A DNA stretch of 62,517 nucleotides from Stutzerimonas chloritidismutans AW-1 (GTDB lineage Bacteria; Pseudomonadota; Gammaproteobacteria; Pseudomonadales; Pseudomonadaceae). The DNA lies in assembly GCF_000495915.1 (NCBI RefSeq), contig NZ_AOFQ01000060.1:1-62517 (forward strand). Direction: 5' to 3'. Numbering within the stretch: the first letter of the stretch is position 1; each line of letters opens with the position of its first letter. This document shows, piece by piece, positions 1 through 8,385 of the stretch. The notes under the pieces were generated by a model. It did not search any database, was not told where the DNA came from, and worked only from the letters and a program-made list of their open reading frames with translations. The position numbers and the translations under genes are program-made.

Positions 1-398
1 TGTCCTGTCTTCCCAACCCCGCCATTACGCCGCCACGCAGGGCGTGAAGACGGGCTATTCAGAGCCCGTGCCTGTCGGCTAGCTGACAGTCTCCGCAGGC
101 CCTCTAACTCGCCTTTTTTCCCAATTTTTCGATCTCGAGCCGGCCACGGATTGCGGGAATTATCTGCAATTATCTCGACATAGATAATTGATCAATTATT
201 AGCCGCCGCAGGCAGGTTGCGAATCGTGTTGAGGCTCTTCTGCGAGTGCAACCAAACGGCTGATCCATCCTTTCTCTCTAGATGGCTGTAGCGATTGGGC
301 GCGAATCCTATTCCGACTGCCGATTGCCGCGCCGCAGTTCGTTGATCAGTGTCAGGATTGTTGCTAGGTTTCTGACATATTTCAAAAACTAGCCATCC
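1..398. other. Gene-free left edge with inverted repeats
   Basis: I find no convincing gene in these 398 bases. A short stem (50-56 with 63-69, loop of 6) and a near-palindrome around 72-89 lie near the left edge and could be the tail of a terminator for a gene outside the window. The AT-rich repeat cluster at 158-199 is listed separately. A minus-strand ORF at 192-482 overlaps the antitoxin gene start and has no recognisable family features, so I do not call it. Confidence 0.5.
158..199. promoter_or_regulatory. Candidate operator: nested inverted and direct AT-rich repeats
   Basis: The octamer AATTATCT occurs twice in direct orientation (158-165 and 168-175). CAATTATCT (167-175) then pairs with AGATAATTG (182-190), and the perfect 16-bp palindrome ATAATTGATCAATTAT (184-199) overlaps that. 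This repeated half-site array lies about 200 bp before the AbiEi-like gene at 399. AbiEi-family antitoxins are known to bind inverted repeats upstream of their own genes. That this array is an autoregulatory operator is inference. Confidence 0.45.
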
Positions 399-995
399 AT
401 GAAATCCCTTCCCGCGGCAATCATCGAACACAGCAGGCTTCTTCCTGAAGGAGGCATTCTTGCACCAAACGAATTCCTTCATTTGGCTAGCCGTGCTGCG
501 GTGGACAAAGCATTCTCTCGATTAGCCAAGGGCGGGGAGTTGATGCGGATTTCACGTGGCCTCTATGTCGCGCCGGTCACTGGGCGCTTCGGCAAACGCG
601 CGCCGGCGACGGAGAAGGTCGTCAGTGCGATAGCTTCGAAAAGCCATCAGGTAATCGCGTTAAGCGGTGCCCGCGCAGCGAACCTTCTAGGGCTGACGCA
701 GCAGGTGTCGATTAAGGAAGTATTTATCACCGGCGGACGGCCGAGAACCCTGCAATTTGGCAAAATTCAGGTGAGAATCGAACATGCGCCACAGTGGCAG
801 GTCGCCCTCGGAGCGACCATTACTGGCGACGCTGTACGTGCACTTGCCTGGTTGGGCAAACCCCACGCCCAAGAGGCAGTCGCGAAGCTGCGCACGTGCC
901 TGTCGAATAGCGATTGGCAGGTCTTGAAATCGCATAGATCCAAGCTTCCTGCGTGGATGGCTGAAGCGATTGAGCACGAAGCAGCTTTTGCTTGA
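399..995 (+). CDS. AbiEi/DUF6088-like antitoxin or transcriptional regulator, orphan
   Basis: 198 residues. The N-terminal 60 residues look like the winged-helix of AbiEi-type (type IV) antitoxins: a segment reading SRAAVDKAFSRLAKGG is followed by a wing, MRISRGLYVAPV. The middle part fits the DUF6088 group, with a GARAANLLGLTQQV segment. In abiE systems the antitoxin gene is followed by a nucleotidyltransferase toxin (AbiEii); here the next gene is a FAN1 nuclease and no AbiEii is visible on either strand. It is either a solitary regulator or a remnant of a lost toxin-antitoxin pair. The start is the first ATG. I see no strong Shine-Dalgarno sequence. The family call is fairly secure; the target is unknown. 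Confidence 0.7.
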   Translation: MKSLPAAIIEHSRLLPEGGILAPNEFLHLASRAAVDKAFSRLAKGGELMRISRGLYVAPVTGRFGKRAPATEKVVSAIASKSHQVIALSGARAANLLGLTQQVSIKEVFITGGRPRTLQFGKIQVRIEHAPQWQVALGATITGDAVRALAWLGKPHAQEAVAKLRTCLSNSDWQVLKSHRSKLPAWMAEAIEHEAAFA

Positions 996-1059
996 GCAAG
1001 GCTTCTAATCTATTCGTTTAAATACAGTAGGTTAGAGAACGAATGTCCTAATTTTTGCC

Positions 1060-1155
1060 TTATCTCGGCATGACTCAGTTGCGCCCTGAAAAAGTCTATA
1101 TAAAACATGCGGATAGGAGGGAAGTGAGTGAATTTTCCCTTTATCTCGGCATGAC
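1060..1155 (+). repeat. 15-bp direct repeat flanking the FAN1 gene start
   Basis: TTATCTCGGCATGAC occurs at 1060-1074 and again at 1141-1155, 81 bp apart. The similarity extends leftward over an AATTTT stretch. Because 81 is a multiple of three, both copies read Tyr-Leu-Gly-Met-Thr in the nuclease frame. The left copy lies before the likely GTG start and the right copy inside the gene. It may be a trace of a small tandem duplication. Confidence 0.5.
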
Positions 1156-2800
1156 CCCTGCAATGCGTCAGGCCCTGGAAAATCCCTTCTACTACCTCGA
1201 AAACTTCCGACAGGTTCTGGCCTGGGTGAGCCGTCACCACAGTGATCTGCTGGATGAAACCGAGCTGGCATTTATCGAGCGTTTCGCCCTGTTGCCGCAG
1301 CCTTCCCAGGCGCTGCTGGTGCGCATGGTGATGCGCAAGGGCATGCTGTTTCGAGCAAGCAAGCTGCGTTATCCGGAGATTGGCTGCTCACGTCGCGCGC
1401 TAGAGCCATTGATCGATCAGGGGTGGGTCGATGCGTCTTCGGCCCTGACGCTCGAGCAGCTGTTCGCTTTGCTGACCAAAGGCGAGCTGCTGCAGGTGTT
1501 CGGGTCGTCTGCATCAGCCAGCCTGCGCAAGGCCGAGCTGCTGGATAAGCTGCGCGCCGACCACCAGATGGCCAAGCCGTTTCAGGCGTGGTGCAGCCAG
1601 ATCGAAGACGCGGTATTTGCGTTATGCATCGACGAGCTCTGTGAGCGCCTGCGTTTGCTGTTCTTCGGCAACATCCATCAGGACTGGTCCGAGTTCGTTC
1701 TGGCCGACCTCGGCATCTACCGTTACGAGCAGGTCGTCTTCTCGCCCAGCTCCCGCGCCTTCAACTGCCGCGCCGAGCTGGATGCCTATCTGCATCTGCA
1801 TCGTTGCCGCGAGCGTTTCGATACCGGCGAGCCATTGAGCGACGTGCTGGCCGACGTTCCCGATGAGTCCTATGCCAACGCCTGGCTGGAAAGCCGCCGC
1901 GGCAAGCTGCTGCTGAGCATCGGCCAGCAGTTCGAACGCATCGGTGACCTGCCGGAAGCCCTGCGCCTGCATGCCTCCAATAGCTATCCCGGTGCCCGCG
2001 AGCGCGCGATTCGCGTGCTCGAACGCTGTGGCCAGCCTGCAGCAGCGCTGGAGCTGCTGGATCAGGCGCAGGCTGCGTCGCAGAGTGAGCACGAACTGCA
2101 GCAACTGCAGCGAATCAAGCCGCGCCTGCAGCGCAGCCTGGGTATTCCTGCGCTGCGCTCACTCAACCGCAAGCCGGAGCAGCTCGACCTGATCCTGCCC
2201 CGGGCCGGCTGTAGCGTCGAGCATGCGGTGCGCGAGCACCTGTCGATACCAGACGCGCCGGTCTACTACGTCGAGAATGCCCTGGTCGGCTCGTTGTTCG
2301 GCTTGCTTTGCTGGGACGCGATCTTCGCACCGTTGCCCGGTGCGTTCTTCCACCCTTTCCACTGGGCGCCGGCCGATCTGAATCGTGCGGATTTTCATCA
2401 ACGGCGTGCCGACCTGTTTGCCGCATGCCTGGCCTGTCTCGACAGTGACGACTACCGCGACTGCATCTGGCGCACCTTCCAGGCAAAGCTCGGCATTCAT
2501 AACGCGTTCGTTGCCTGGGGGCTGCTCGACGAGGAGCTGTTGACCCATGCCCTGACGTGCATTCCCGCCGCGCATCTGAAGCTGATGTTCCAGCGCATCC
2601 TCGCCGATGTTTGCGGCAATCGCACTGGCCTACCGGACCTCATCCAGCTGTGGCCCGAAGAACGCCGCTACCGGATGATCGAGGTGAAAGGCCCGGGCGA
2701 CCGCCTGCAGGACAACCAGAAGCGCTGGATCGATTACGCCCATCAGCACGGTCTGCCGATTGCGGTCTGCCATGTGCAATGGGCTGAGGTCATGGCGTGA
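1124..2800 (+). CDS. FAN1-type VRR-NUC structure-specific nuclease
   Basis: 558 residues from a GTG at 1124 that directly follows AGGAGGGAA (1115-1123). The frame is open upstream to 1055, but that extension repeats the YLGMT segment and has no ribosome site. The N-terminus (MRQALENPFYYLENF) and the following helical region match bacterial FAN1 homologues. The C-terminal VRR-NUC nuclease core shows PDLIQLWP, then YRMIEVKGPGDRLQDNQK, the metal-binding D-(X)n-EVK motif of PD-(D/E)XK enzymes. As I recall, Pseudomonas aeruginosa FAN1 has about the same length. The family cleaves 5' flaps and unhooks interstrand crosslinks. The stop overlaps the start of the helicase gene (GTGA), so the two are probably translationally coupled. 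Confidence 0.9.
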   Translation: MSEFSLYLGMTPAMRQALENPFYYLENFRQVLAWVSRHHSDLLDETELAFIERFALLPQPSQALLVRMVMRKGMLFRASKLRYPEIGCSRRALEPLIDQGWVDASSALTLEQLFALLTKGELLQVFGSSASASLRKAELLDKLRADHQMAKPFQAWCSQIEDAVFALCIDELCERLRLLFFGNIHQDWSEFVLADLGIYRYEQVVFSPSSRAFNCRAELDAYLHLHRCRERFDTGEPLSDVLADVPDESYANAWLESRRGKLLLSIGQQFERIGDLPEALRLHASNSYPGARERAIRVLERCGQPAAALELLDQAQAASQSEHELQQLQRIKPRLQRSLGIPALRSLNRKPEQLDLILPRAGCSVEHAVREHLSIPDAPVYYVENALVGSLFGLLCWDAIFAPLPGAFFHPFHWAPADLNRADFHQRRADLFAACLACLDSDDYRDCIWRTFQAKLGIHNAFVAWGLLDEELLTHALTCIPAAHLKLMFQRILADVCGNRTGLPDLIQLWPEERRYRMIEVKGPGDRLQDNQKRWIDYAHQHGLPIAVCHVQWAEVMA

Positions 2801-5076
2801 GCTATCGGGTCGCGGTGCGCGCGCTCTGCGAATTCACCGCCAAGGTCGGCGATCTGGACCTGCGCTTCACACCCTCGCCCACCGCGCTGGAAGGCATCGC
2901 CGGCCACGCCCAGGTCAGCGCCAGGCGCGGCGAGGGCTACGAACGTGAAGTGGCTCTGGAGGGCCAATACGGAAAACTCATGGTGCGCGGCCGCGCCGAT
3001 GGCTACGACCCGGCGCGGAACCGCCTGGAAGAAATCAAAACCTTCCGCGGGGATCTGGAACGTCAGCCGGCCAACCATCGGCAATTGCACTGGGCGCAGG
3101 CGAAGATCTACGGCTGGCTGATGTGTCAGACGCGCCAGCTCGACGAGGTCGAGCTGGCACTGGTCTATTTCGACGTCGCCAGCCACAAGGAAACCCTCTT
3201 CGTCGAACGCCACGGAGCACGGAGCCTGCGCCTTTTTTTCGAAACCCAGTGTCAGGCGTTTCTCGACTGGGCCGAACAGGAACTGGCCCATCGCGACGCG
3301 CGCAATCAGGCGCTCACCGCGCTGGGTTTTCCTCATGCCGATTTCCGCACCGGCCAGCGGCAACTCGCCGAGGCGGTGTACAAGGCAGCCTGTACCGGCA
3401 CCACGCTCATGGCGCAAGCGCCGACCGGTATCGGCAAGACCCTGGGCACGCTGTTTCCGCAGCTCAAGGCGTTTCCCGGCCAGCAGCTCGACAAGCTGTT
3501 CTTTCTCGCTGCCAAGACCTCCGGCCGCCGCCTGGCGCTGGATGCACTGCAAACGCTACAGCGCAACGGCGCGGGTGAATTGCGTGTGCTCGAGTTGATC
3601 GCACGTGACAAGGCCTGCGAGCACCCGGACAAGGCCTGTCACGGCGAATCCTGCCCGTTGGCGAAGGGTTTCTATGATCGTTTGCCCGCGGCCCGAGCAG
3701 CGGCATTGCAGCACAGCATGCTCGACCAAGCGGCCCTGCGAGAGGTCGCCCTCGCCCATCAGGTCTGCCCCTATTACCTCAGCCAGGAGCTGGCGCGCTG
3801 GGCGGACGCCGTGGTCGGCGACTACAACTACTATTTCGACATCAGCGCCCAGCTCTACGGCCTGACGCTCAACAATGACTGGCGTATCAGCGTGCTGGTG
3901 GACGAAGCGCACAACCTGCTCGAACGCGCGCGCGGCATGTACAGCGCCGAGCTCGATCAGCGGGTCTTTGCCGGTCTCGGCGGCAAGGCGCCGGCGCCCT
4001 TGAAACGCCCGCTGGGTCGGGTACAGCGCTGCTGGAACGACCTGCATCGCGAGCAGCTGGCGAATTATCAGGTGCAGCCCGAGCTGCCGCTCAAGCTGCT
4101 CGGCGCGCTGCAACAGGCCGTCAGCGCCGTCACCGATTACCTTGGCGAACAGCCCGGCGGGCTGGATGCAGAGCTGCAACGGGCCTATTTCGATGCCATG
4201 CATTTCTGCCGGATCGCCGAACTGTTCGGCGAGCATTCGTTGTTCGATATCAGCCTGTTACCCGCAACTGGCCGCGGCAAGACCAAGCGTTCGATGCTGT
4301 GCCTGCGCAATGTGGTTCCAGCGCCCTTCCTCGCGCCACGGTTAGAACAGGCTCGTTCGACGGTGCTGTTCTCGGCCACGCTGAACCCGCGCCGGTTCCA
4401 TGCCGATATGTTGGGCCTGCCCACGGGTAGCGCCTGGATCGAGGTCGAATCGCCATTCCAGGCCGATCAGCTGCGGGTATGCCTGGCCGAGCATGTCTCG
4501 ACCCGCTATCAGCACCGCCAGGCCTCGCTGGGTGCCGTGGTCGCGCTCATCGCCCAGCAATATCGCGAGCGCGCCGGCAACTACCTGGCGTTCTTCAGCA
4601 GCTTTGATTACCTGCAACAGGTGACCGCCCTGCTGCGCGAGCAGTATCCGGACGTGCCCTTCTGGGAGCAGACTCGCGGCATGCAGGAAGCGGCCCGCAG
4701 TGCATTTCTCGACCGATTCACCGAACACAGCAAGGGCGTCGGTTTTGCGGTGCTCGGCGGCGCATTCGCCGAAGGCATCGACCTGCCAGGCAACCGCTTG
4801 ATTGGCGCTTTTATCGCCACCCTCGGCCTGCCACAGGTCAATCCGGTCAACGAGCAGTTCAAGGCACGCCTTGAGCAGCTATTCGGCCGCGGCCTGGGTT
4901 ACGACTACACCTACCTCTACCCCGGGCTGCAGAAAGTCGTGCAGGCTGCGGGGCGGGTTATCCGCACACAGAGCGATGAAGGAGTCGTGCACCTGATCGA
5001 CGACCGTTTCGGCCGGTCGCAGATACGCCGCCTGCTGCCGAGCTGGTGGCAGCTTTCGCCAGTTTCCAGCGACTGA
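2797..5076 (+). CDS. DinG/XPD-like Fe-S DNA helicase with N-terminal PD-(D/E)XK-like region
   Basis: 759 residues, starting at a GTG that overlaps the FAN1 stop by four bases. The first about 170 residues resemble a PD-(D/E)XK nuclease-like module (RLEEIKTFRGDL, then QLHWAQAKIYGWL). The helicase part has Walker A (APTGIGKT), four cysteines between it and the DEAH box (CEHPDKAC, ESCPLAKG, CPYYLSQEL) typical of a 4Fe-4S domain, the DEAH box in LVDEAHNLLER, and C-terminal motifs (LGGAFAEGIDLPG; QAAGRVIRT). These are features of the superfamily 2 XPD/DinG group. Coupling to FAN1 suggests a shared role in crosslink or flap processing; that is inference. Confidence 0.88.
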   Translation: MSYRVAVRALCEFTAKVGDLDLRFTPSPTALEGIAGHAQVSARRGEGYEREVALEGQYGKLMVRGRADGYDPARNRLEEIKTFRGDLERQPANHRQLHWAQAKIYGWLMCQTRQLDEVELALVYFDVASHKETLFVERHGARSLRLFFETQCQAFLDWAEQELAHRDARNQALTALGFPHADFRTGQRQLAEAVYKAACTGTTLMAQAPTGIGKTLGTLFPQLKAFPGQQLDKLFFLAAKTSGRRLALDALQTLQRNGAGELRVLELIARDKACEHPDKACHGESCPLAKGFYDRLPAARAAALQHSMLDQAALREVALAHQVCPYYLSQELARWADAVVGDYNYYFDISAQLYGLTLNNDWRISVLVDEAHNLLERARGMYSAELDQRVFAGLGGKAPAPLKRPLGRVQRCWNDLHREQLANYQVQPELPLKLLGALQQAVSAVTDYLGEQPGGLDAELQRAYFDAMHFCRIAELFGEHSLFDISLLPATGRGKTKRSMLCLRNVVPAPFLAPRLEQARSTVLFSATLNPRRFHADMLGLPTGSAWIEVESPFQADQLRVCLAEHVSTRYQHRQASLGAVVALIAQQYRERAGNYLAFFSSFDYLQQVTALLREQYPDVPFWEQTRGMQEAARSAFLDRFTEHSKGVGFAVLGGAFAEGIDLPGNRLIGAFIATLGLPQVNPVNEQFKARLEQLFGRGLGYDYTYLYPGLQKVVQAAGRVIRTQSDEGVVHLIDDRFGRSQIRRLLPSWWQLSPVSSD

Positions 5077-5173
5077 GGCCACGCAACGGCGCCGTTCGGG
5101 TTGCGTGGTGTCCGGAGGCTCGCTATAGTCCTGCGCCGCCGATTCCCCATCGGCGCACTGCTACGCAGCCTCC

Positions 5174-5260
5174 GCCCGGATGGCGAAATTGGTATACGCA
5201 AGAGACTTAAAATCTCTCATCCGAAAGGGTATGCGGGTTCGACCCCCGCTCCGGGCACCA
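5174..5260 (+). tRNA. tRNA-Leu(UAA)
   Basis: 87 bases including encoded CCA. Acceptor strands GCCCGGA and TCCGGGC pair fully. The anticodon loop CTTAAAA is closed by AGAGA/TCTCT and presents UAA. A long variable arm, as expected of class II tRNA, follows, then GGTTCGACCCC of the T arm. In other pseudomonads I recall tRNA-Leu lying beside the Gly and Cys tRNAs near pgsA; here those two are 13 kb away. Confidence 0.96.
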
Positions 5261-5474
5261 GTCTTTACGCGGCTTTCAGCCTTCCAGCTTTCGCCCTGTC
5301 ATTTGCGCATTGCTGTGCAATTGACCCGAGCACTCCCGTCACCACTGTAACGCCTGGCAAACTCCTTACCCACCGAACGCAATGACCAGCCTGGTTGTTG
5401 GCTAAGTTCATATCGAACTTACCGGCACTCACTGTTGCCGTTATCAATGTCCAGAAAGATAGCGTGTGCGTAAT

Positions 5475-5490
5475 TGTGTCTACAGACACA
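5475..5490. promoter_or_regulatory. Candidate operator of the Xre/RES pair
   Basis: TGTGTC-TACA-GACACA is a perfect 6-bp inverted repeat with a 4-base spacer, centred about 50 bp before the xre start. Xre/RES pairs are usually autorepressed through an upstream inverted repeat. The rest of the 5261-5533 spacer holds no gene I can support. Confidence 0.55.
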
Positions 5491-5533
5491 TAAGATGCTA
5501 TCCTGAGTCCATGGAATTAATCGAGCAATTGCC

Positions 5534-5938
5534 ATGACTGCGACTCTTCAGGCACCCGCGTTTACCAAAGACCAGTGCGCCGCCGGCCTTCGAACCGCGG
5601 TGAACGTTCTCGAAAAATGGCAGGCGTCTACCGAACAGGCCTGTCGGATACTGCGTATCTCCCGCAGTACTCACGCACGGGCCAAACTCCGCAATGCAGA
5701 TTGGTCGGTCAGTCTGGACCCCGACCAGATGCAGCGCGTCAGTTTTATTCTCAACATCCACGCAGCACTGCGGCTGATCTTCGATAACCCGGAAAACACT
5801 TGCGGCTTTGCGGCAATGCCCAATCACAACGAATTCTTCAACGGGCGATCGCCACTGGAGGTAATGGCTCAGGGGGACATGATTTCCCTGTACGAGTCGT
5901 TCCGCCGTATCGACAGCCTGCGAGGCGCGCAGTGGTAG
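5534..5938 (+). CDS. Xre/MbcA/ParS-family antitoxin
   Basis: 134 residues. A helix-turn-helix-like stretch ([19 protein letters not shown], about residues 34-53) is followed by the C-terminal toxin-binding domain of the Xre/MbcA/ParS (DUF2384) family, recognisable by RVSFILNIHAALRLIF and FNGRSPLEVM. It should neutralise the downstream RES toxin and repress the operon. Its TAG stop shares one base with the GTG start of the toxin gene, the usual antitoxin-first order. The ribosome-binding site before the ATG is weak. Confidence 0.88.
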   Translation: MTATLQAPAFTKDQCAAGLRTAVNVLEKWQASTEQACRILRISRSTHARAKLRNADWSVSLDPDQMQRVSFILNIHAALRLIFDNPENTCGFAAMPNHNEFFNGRSPLEVMAQGDMISLYESFRRIDSLRGAQW

Positions 5939-6624
5939 TGCCGAAAGGGCTTCCCGTGCGGGCCGATGCCCGTTGTCAGGCCTATCGGCTGGTGAACTCC
6001 AAGTATCCCCCCATCGACCTGTTCGATGACGTAGCCGACGCCGAGGAATTTGAAATCCTCTATCAGTTACAGGCGCTGACAAACCCGAGATTGCACAACG
6101 AAACTGGCCGCCTTGAGCTGATTCCTCGGTCAGAAATACCATTCGGCATTCCGGGCTGCTCCTACGCTACGGCGCCGTTCACCCACGTGAATCCAGCCGG
6201 CTCTCGTTTCAGCGATGGCAGCTACGGCGTGTTGTATCTGGCCGACAGCATGGAAACGGCACTGGCCGAGGTGCGGTATCACCAGGAGCACTACTGGTCG
6301 AATGTCGTAGGCTTGAACTTCGAGCGGTTCGTTTTCCGCGGGTTGTCATGTCAGTTCAACGAGGCCGGGCTGCTGGATGCCACGAGCGTGTCGATGTCGG
6401 ATCCGATCTACGACGCGGATGATTACTTCCAGTCCCGCCAGTTCGGTCGCCTCGCCAGGCAAGAGGGATTCCCCGGGTTGCGGTATCACTCGGTACGTAG
6501 CCCAGGCCGGCACTGCTGGGCACTCATGACGCCGCGGCGCGTACTGTCCATCGTTCAGACCGCACACTACGAGATGATCTGGAACGCTGGCATCACCAGC
6601 GTCAGCGCGATCACCGAAGTCTGA
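5938..6624 (+). CDS. RES-domain NAD+-degrading toxin
   Basis: 228 residues from a GTG that overlaps the antitoxin stop by one base. An in-frame GTG also exists at 5932, and the frame is open further upstream, but that part lies within the antitoxin gene. The RES domain spans most of the protein. AYRL (Arg17) and a nearby Tyr23 are likely NAD-site residues, followed by FSDGSYGVLYLADSMETALAE with the candidate catalytic Glu, and GLRYHSVR near the C-terminus. RES toxins of this family deplete NAD+ by phosphorolysis or hydrolysis. The gene looks intact, so the pair is probably functional. Confidence 0.88.
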   Translation: MPKGLPVRADARCQAYRLVNSKYPPIDLFDDVADAEEFEILYQLQALTNPRLHNETGRLELIPRSEIPFGIPGCSYATAPFTHVNPAGSRFSDGSYGVLYLADSMETALAEVRYHQEHYWSNVVGLNFERFVFRGLSCQFNEAGLLDATSVSMSDPIYDADDYFQSRQFGRLARQEGFPGLRYHSVRSPGRHCWALMTPRRVLSIVQTAHYEMIWNAGITSVSAITEV

Positions 6625-6776
6625 TGCTGGCGCGTTAGCCGTCTTCTCCTCCCTGCACCGGCCATCCGATTGCGCCGTGCTGCCAAACCGCTGTAACAAT
6701 CATCGCGCATCGTCTGCTCATGGACTCCCCATGGCGCAAGGACGCTCCACCGAACTCACGACGTGAGGACGCGAAC

Positions 6777-6956
6777 ATGAGCAAGCGATCACTCGAAGAA
6801 CTGGTTACCCGATCGGATATCAGTGCACTCCAGCCCATGGTGCATTGGCGCCGCGGGCGTCGTAACGGTCATGACAAGGCCGGGCCGAACGCTGCCGCAC
6901 TGATTCAGCGCGCCGCACATGATATCGGCATGCTGAGAACCGCTGTACACAGCTGA
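6777..6956 (+). CDS. Small hypothetical protein (59 aa)
   Basis: The ATG at 6777 follows GTGAGGACGCGAAC, a plausible ribosome site. The product is basic in its middle (HWRRGRRNGHDKAG) and ends in an amphipathic helix-like stretch. I recognise no family. It is followed by a hairpin at 6970, which fits a short independent transcript, but coding is uncertain. Confidence 0.4.
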   Translation: MSKRSLEELVTRSDISALQPMVHWRRGRRNGHDKAGPNAAALIQRAAHDIGMLRTAVHS

Positions 6957-6969
6957 GCTCGACTCCTGT

Positions 6970-6998
6970 CAGGCCTCGCGAACGGGTCGCAAGGCCTG
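6970..6998 (+). terminator. Possible terminator hairpin after the small ORF
   Basis: CAGGCCT pairs with AGGCCTG, and the inner GCGA with TCGC around an ACGGG loop, with one mismatch between the stems. Only a short T-rich stretch follows (CTTTTCT about 10 bases later), so termination strength is doubtful. Confidence 0.4.
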
Positions 6999-7089
6999 TT
7001 CCAGAGCTTTTCTGTGGCCTTGACGGCTGTCAATGGCAAAAATAGTAAGCAGCCTATCTTTCGCTCCGATGTCAACCAAGGAGCGGCAC

Positions 7090-8343
7090 ATGAAGAACCT
7101 GCATCCCCATCATCTGACCCCCTACCTGCTGAGCGCTGGGCTGTTATGCAGTCCGGCGGTTTTCGCTCAGGAAACCTTCAGCAGCTTGTTCACCGACGCG
7201 AAACCGATTCTGGATGTGCGCTATCGCTACGAGCACGTCGATCAGGACAACGCACTTGAGCACGCCAACGCCCAGACGCTGCGCACCCGCGTCGGCTTTC
7301 AGACCGGCAAGTGGTACGGCCTGTCGGCTCTGGTCGAGGCAGACAACGTAAGCCGCCTGGGTGATGCGGCCTACAACAGCACACGCAACGGCCAGACCGA
7401 TTACTCCGTGGTAGCCGACCCCGAGGGCAGCGAAATCAACCAGGCGCTGTTGCGCTACGACCACGAACTCGGCAGCGCCATTGTCGGCCGTCAGCGCATC
7501 AATCTGGACAACCAGCGCTTCGTCGGTGGCGTCGGTTGGCGGCAGAACGAACAAACCTACGACGGCGTGCTGGGCCAGCTGCAACCGCTCGACAAGCTGA
7601 CCCTGACTTACGCCTACATCAACAACATCAACACGATCTTCGGCCCGGGCGACAACCGTTTCGACAATCGCGCCAACCCGGCCAATATCGAAGGCCACAG
7701 CCATCTGTTCAACGCCCGCTACGCTCACTCACCGGCGCTGACGGCCACCGCCTACAGCTATCTGCTGGGACTGGACAACATCGCCGCTGCCCCCGCCGCT
7801 GCGCTCGGCACCCTGTCCAGCAAGACCACAGGTCTGCGTCTGAACGGTGCCCTCCACGGCATCAGCTATGCGCTTGAATATGCACGCCAGCAGGACTACG
7901 CCGACAATCCACAGGAGCTGAGCAGCGAGTACTACCTGGCCGAACTTGGCTACGCCCTCAAGGGTGCGACTCTTAAAGCGGGCGTGGAAGTACTGGGCGG
8001 CGACTCGGGGCCGGGCAATCGCGCCTTCCAGACGCCGTTGGCCACCAAGCACGCCTTTCAGGGCTGGGCCGATACCTTCCTCTTGACGCCGGCGGACGGT
8101 GTGCAGGACGTTTACCTGGGGGGCACACTATCGCTCTTCGGCGGCACGCTGCAGGCCTGGTACCACGATTTCCGCGCCGAACGCGGCGGCGAGCAGTACG
8201 GGGAAGAGATCAACATCGGTTACAGCCGCGCCATCCCGCTGGTCAAAGGGCTGGTCGCAACGGTCAAGTACGCCGGCTATGACGCGGACGACTATTCGGT
8301 GGACACCGAGAAACTCTGGGCACAACTGCAGTACACCTACTAA
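7090..8343 (+). CDS. Outer-membrane beta-barrel porin (alginate-export/OprD-like)
   Basis: 417 residues from the ATG at 7090, preceded by AAGGAG at a good distance. The frame is open upstream to 7033 but without a ribosome site. A signal peptide ends in PAVFA before QET. The mature part alternates hydrophobic and polar residues as in a barrel (DVRYRYEHVDQD, LTLTYAYINNINTIF) and ends in LQYTY, the C-terminal aromatic residue expected by the BAM complex. It resembles the alginate-export/porin group common in pseudomonads. The substrate is unknown. It is a single gene between two hairpins and is convergent with arsJ. Confidence 0.75.
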   Translation: MKNLHPHHLTPYLLSAGLLCSPAVFAQETFSSLFTDAKPILDVRYRYEHVDQDNALEHANAQTLRTRVGFQTGKWYGLSALVEADNVSRLGDAAYNSTRNGQTDYSVVADPEGSEINQALLRYDHELGSAIVGRQRINLDNQRFVGGVGWRQNEQTYDGVLGQLQPLDKLTLTYAYINNINTIFGPGDNRFDNRANPANIEGHSHLFNARYAHSPALTATAYSYLLGLDNIAAAPAAALGTLSSKTTGLRLNGALHGISYALEYARQQDYADNPQELSSEYYLAELGYALKGATLKAGVEVLGGDSGPGNRAFQTPLATKHAFQGWADTFLLTPADGVQDVYLGGTLSLFGGTLQAWYHDFRAERGGEQYGEEINIGYSRAIPLVKGLVATVKYAGYDADDYSVDTEKLWAQLQYTY

Positions 8344-8351
8344 GCGATACG

Positions 8352-8373
8352 GGTCGGGCGTGCGCGCCCGACC
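8352..8373. terminator. Bidirectional terminator hairpin
   Basis: GGTCGGGCG pairs with CGCCCGACC over nine base pairs with a TGCG loop. It lies in the 42-bp gap between the porin stop and the arsJ stop, so it can serve both convergent genes. The T-tracts are weak on both sides. Confidence 0.6.
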
Positions 8374-8385
8374 TTCCCTAATCAG

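Noticed and set aside
192..482. 96-residue minus-strand ORF at the left edge
   Set aside because: It overlaps the AbiEi-like gene and the repeat cluster, has no ribosome site and no recognisable motif.
5170..6700. Genomic island inserted at tRNA-Leu(UAA)
   Set aside because: No integrase and no repeat of the tRNA 3' end was found downstream.
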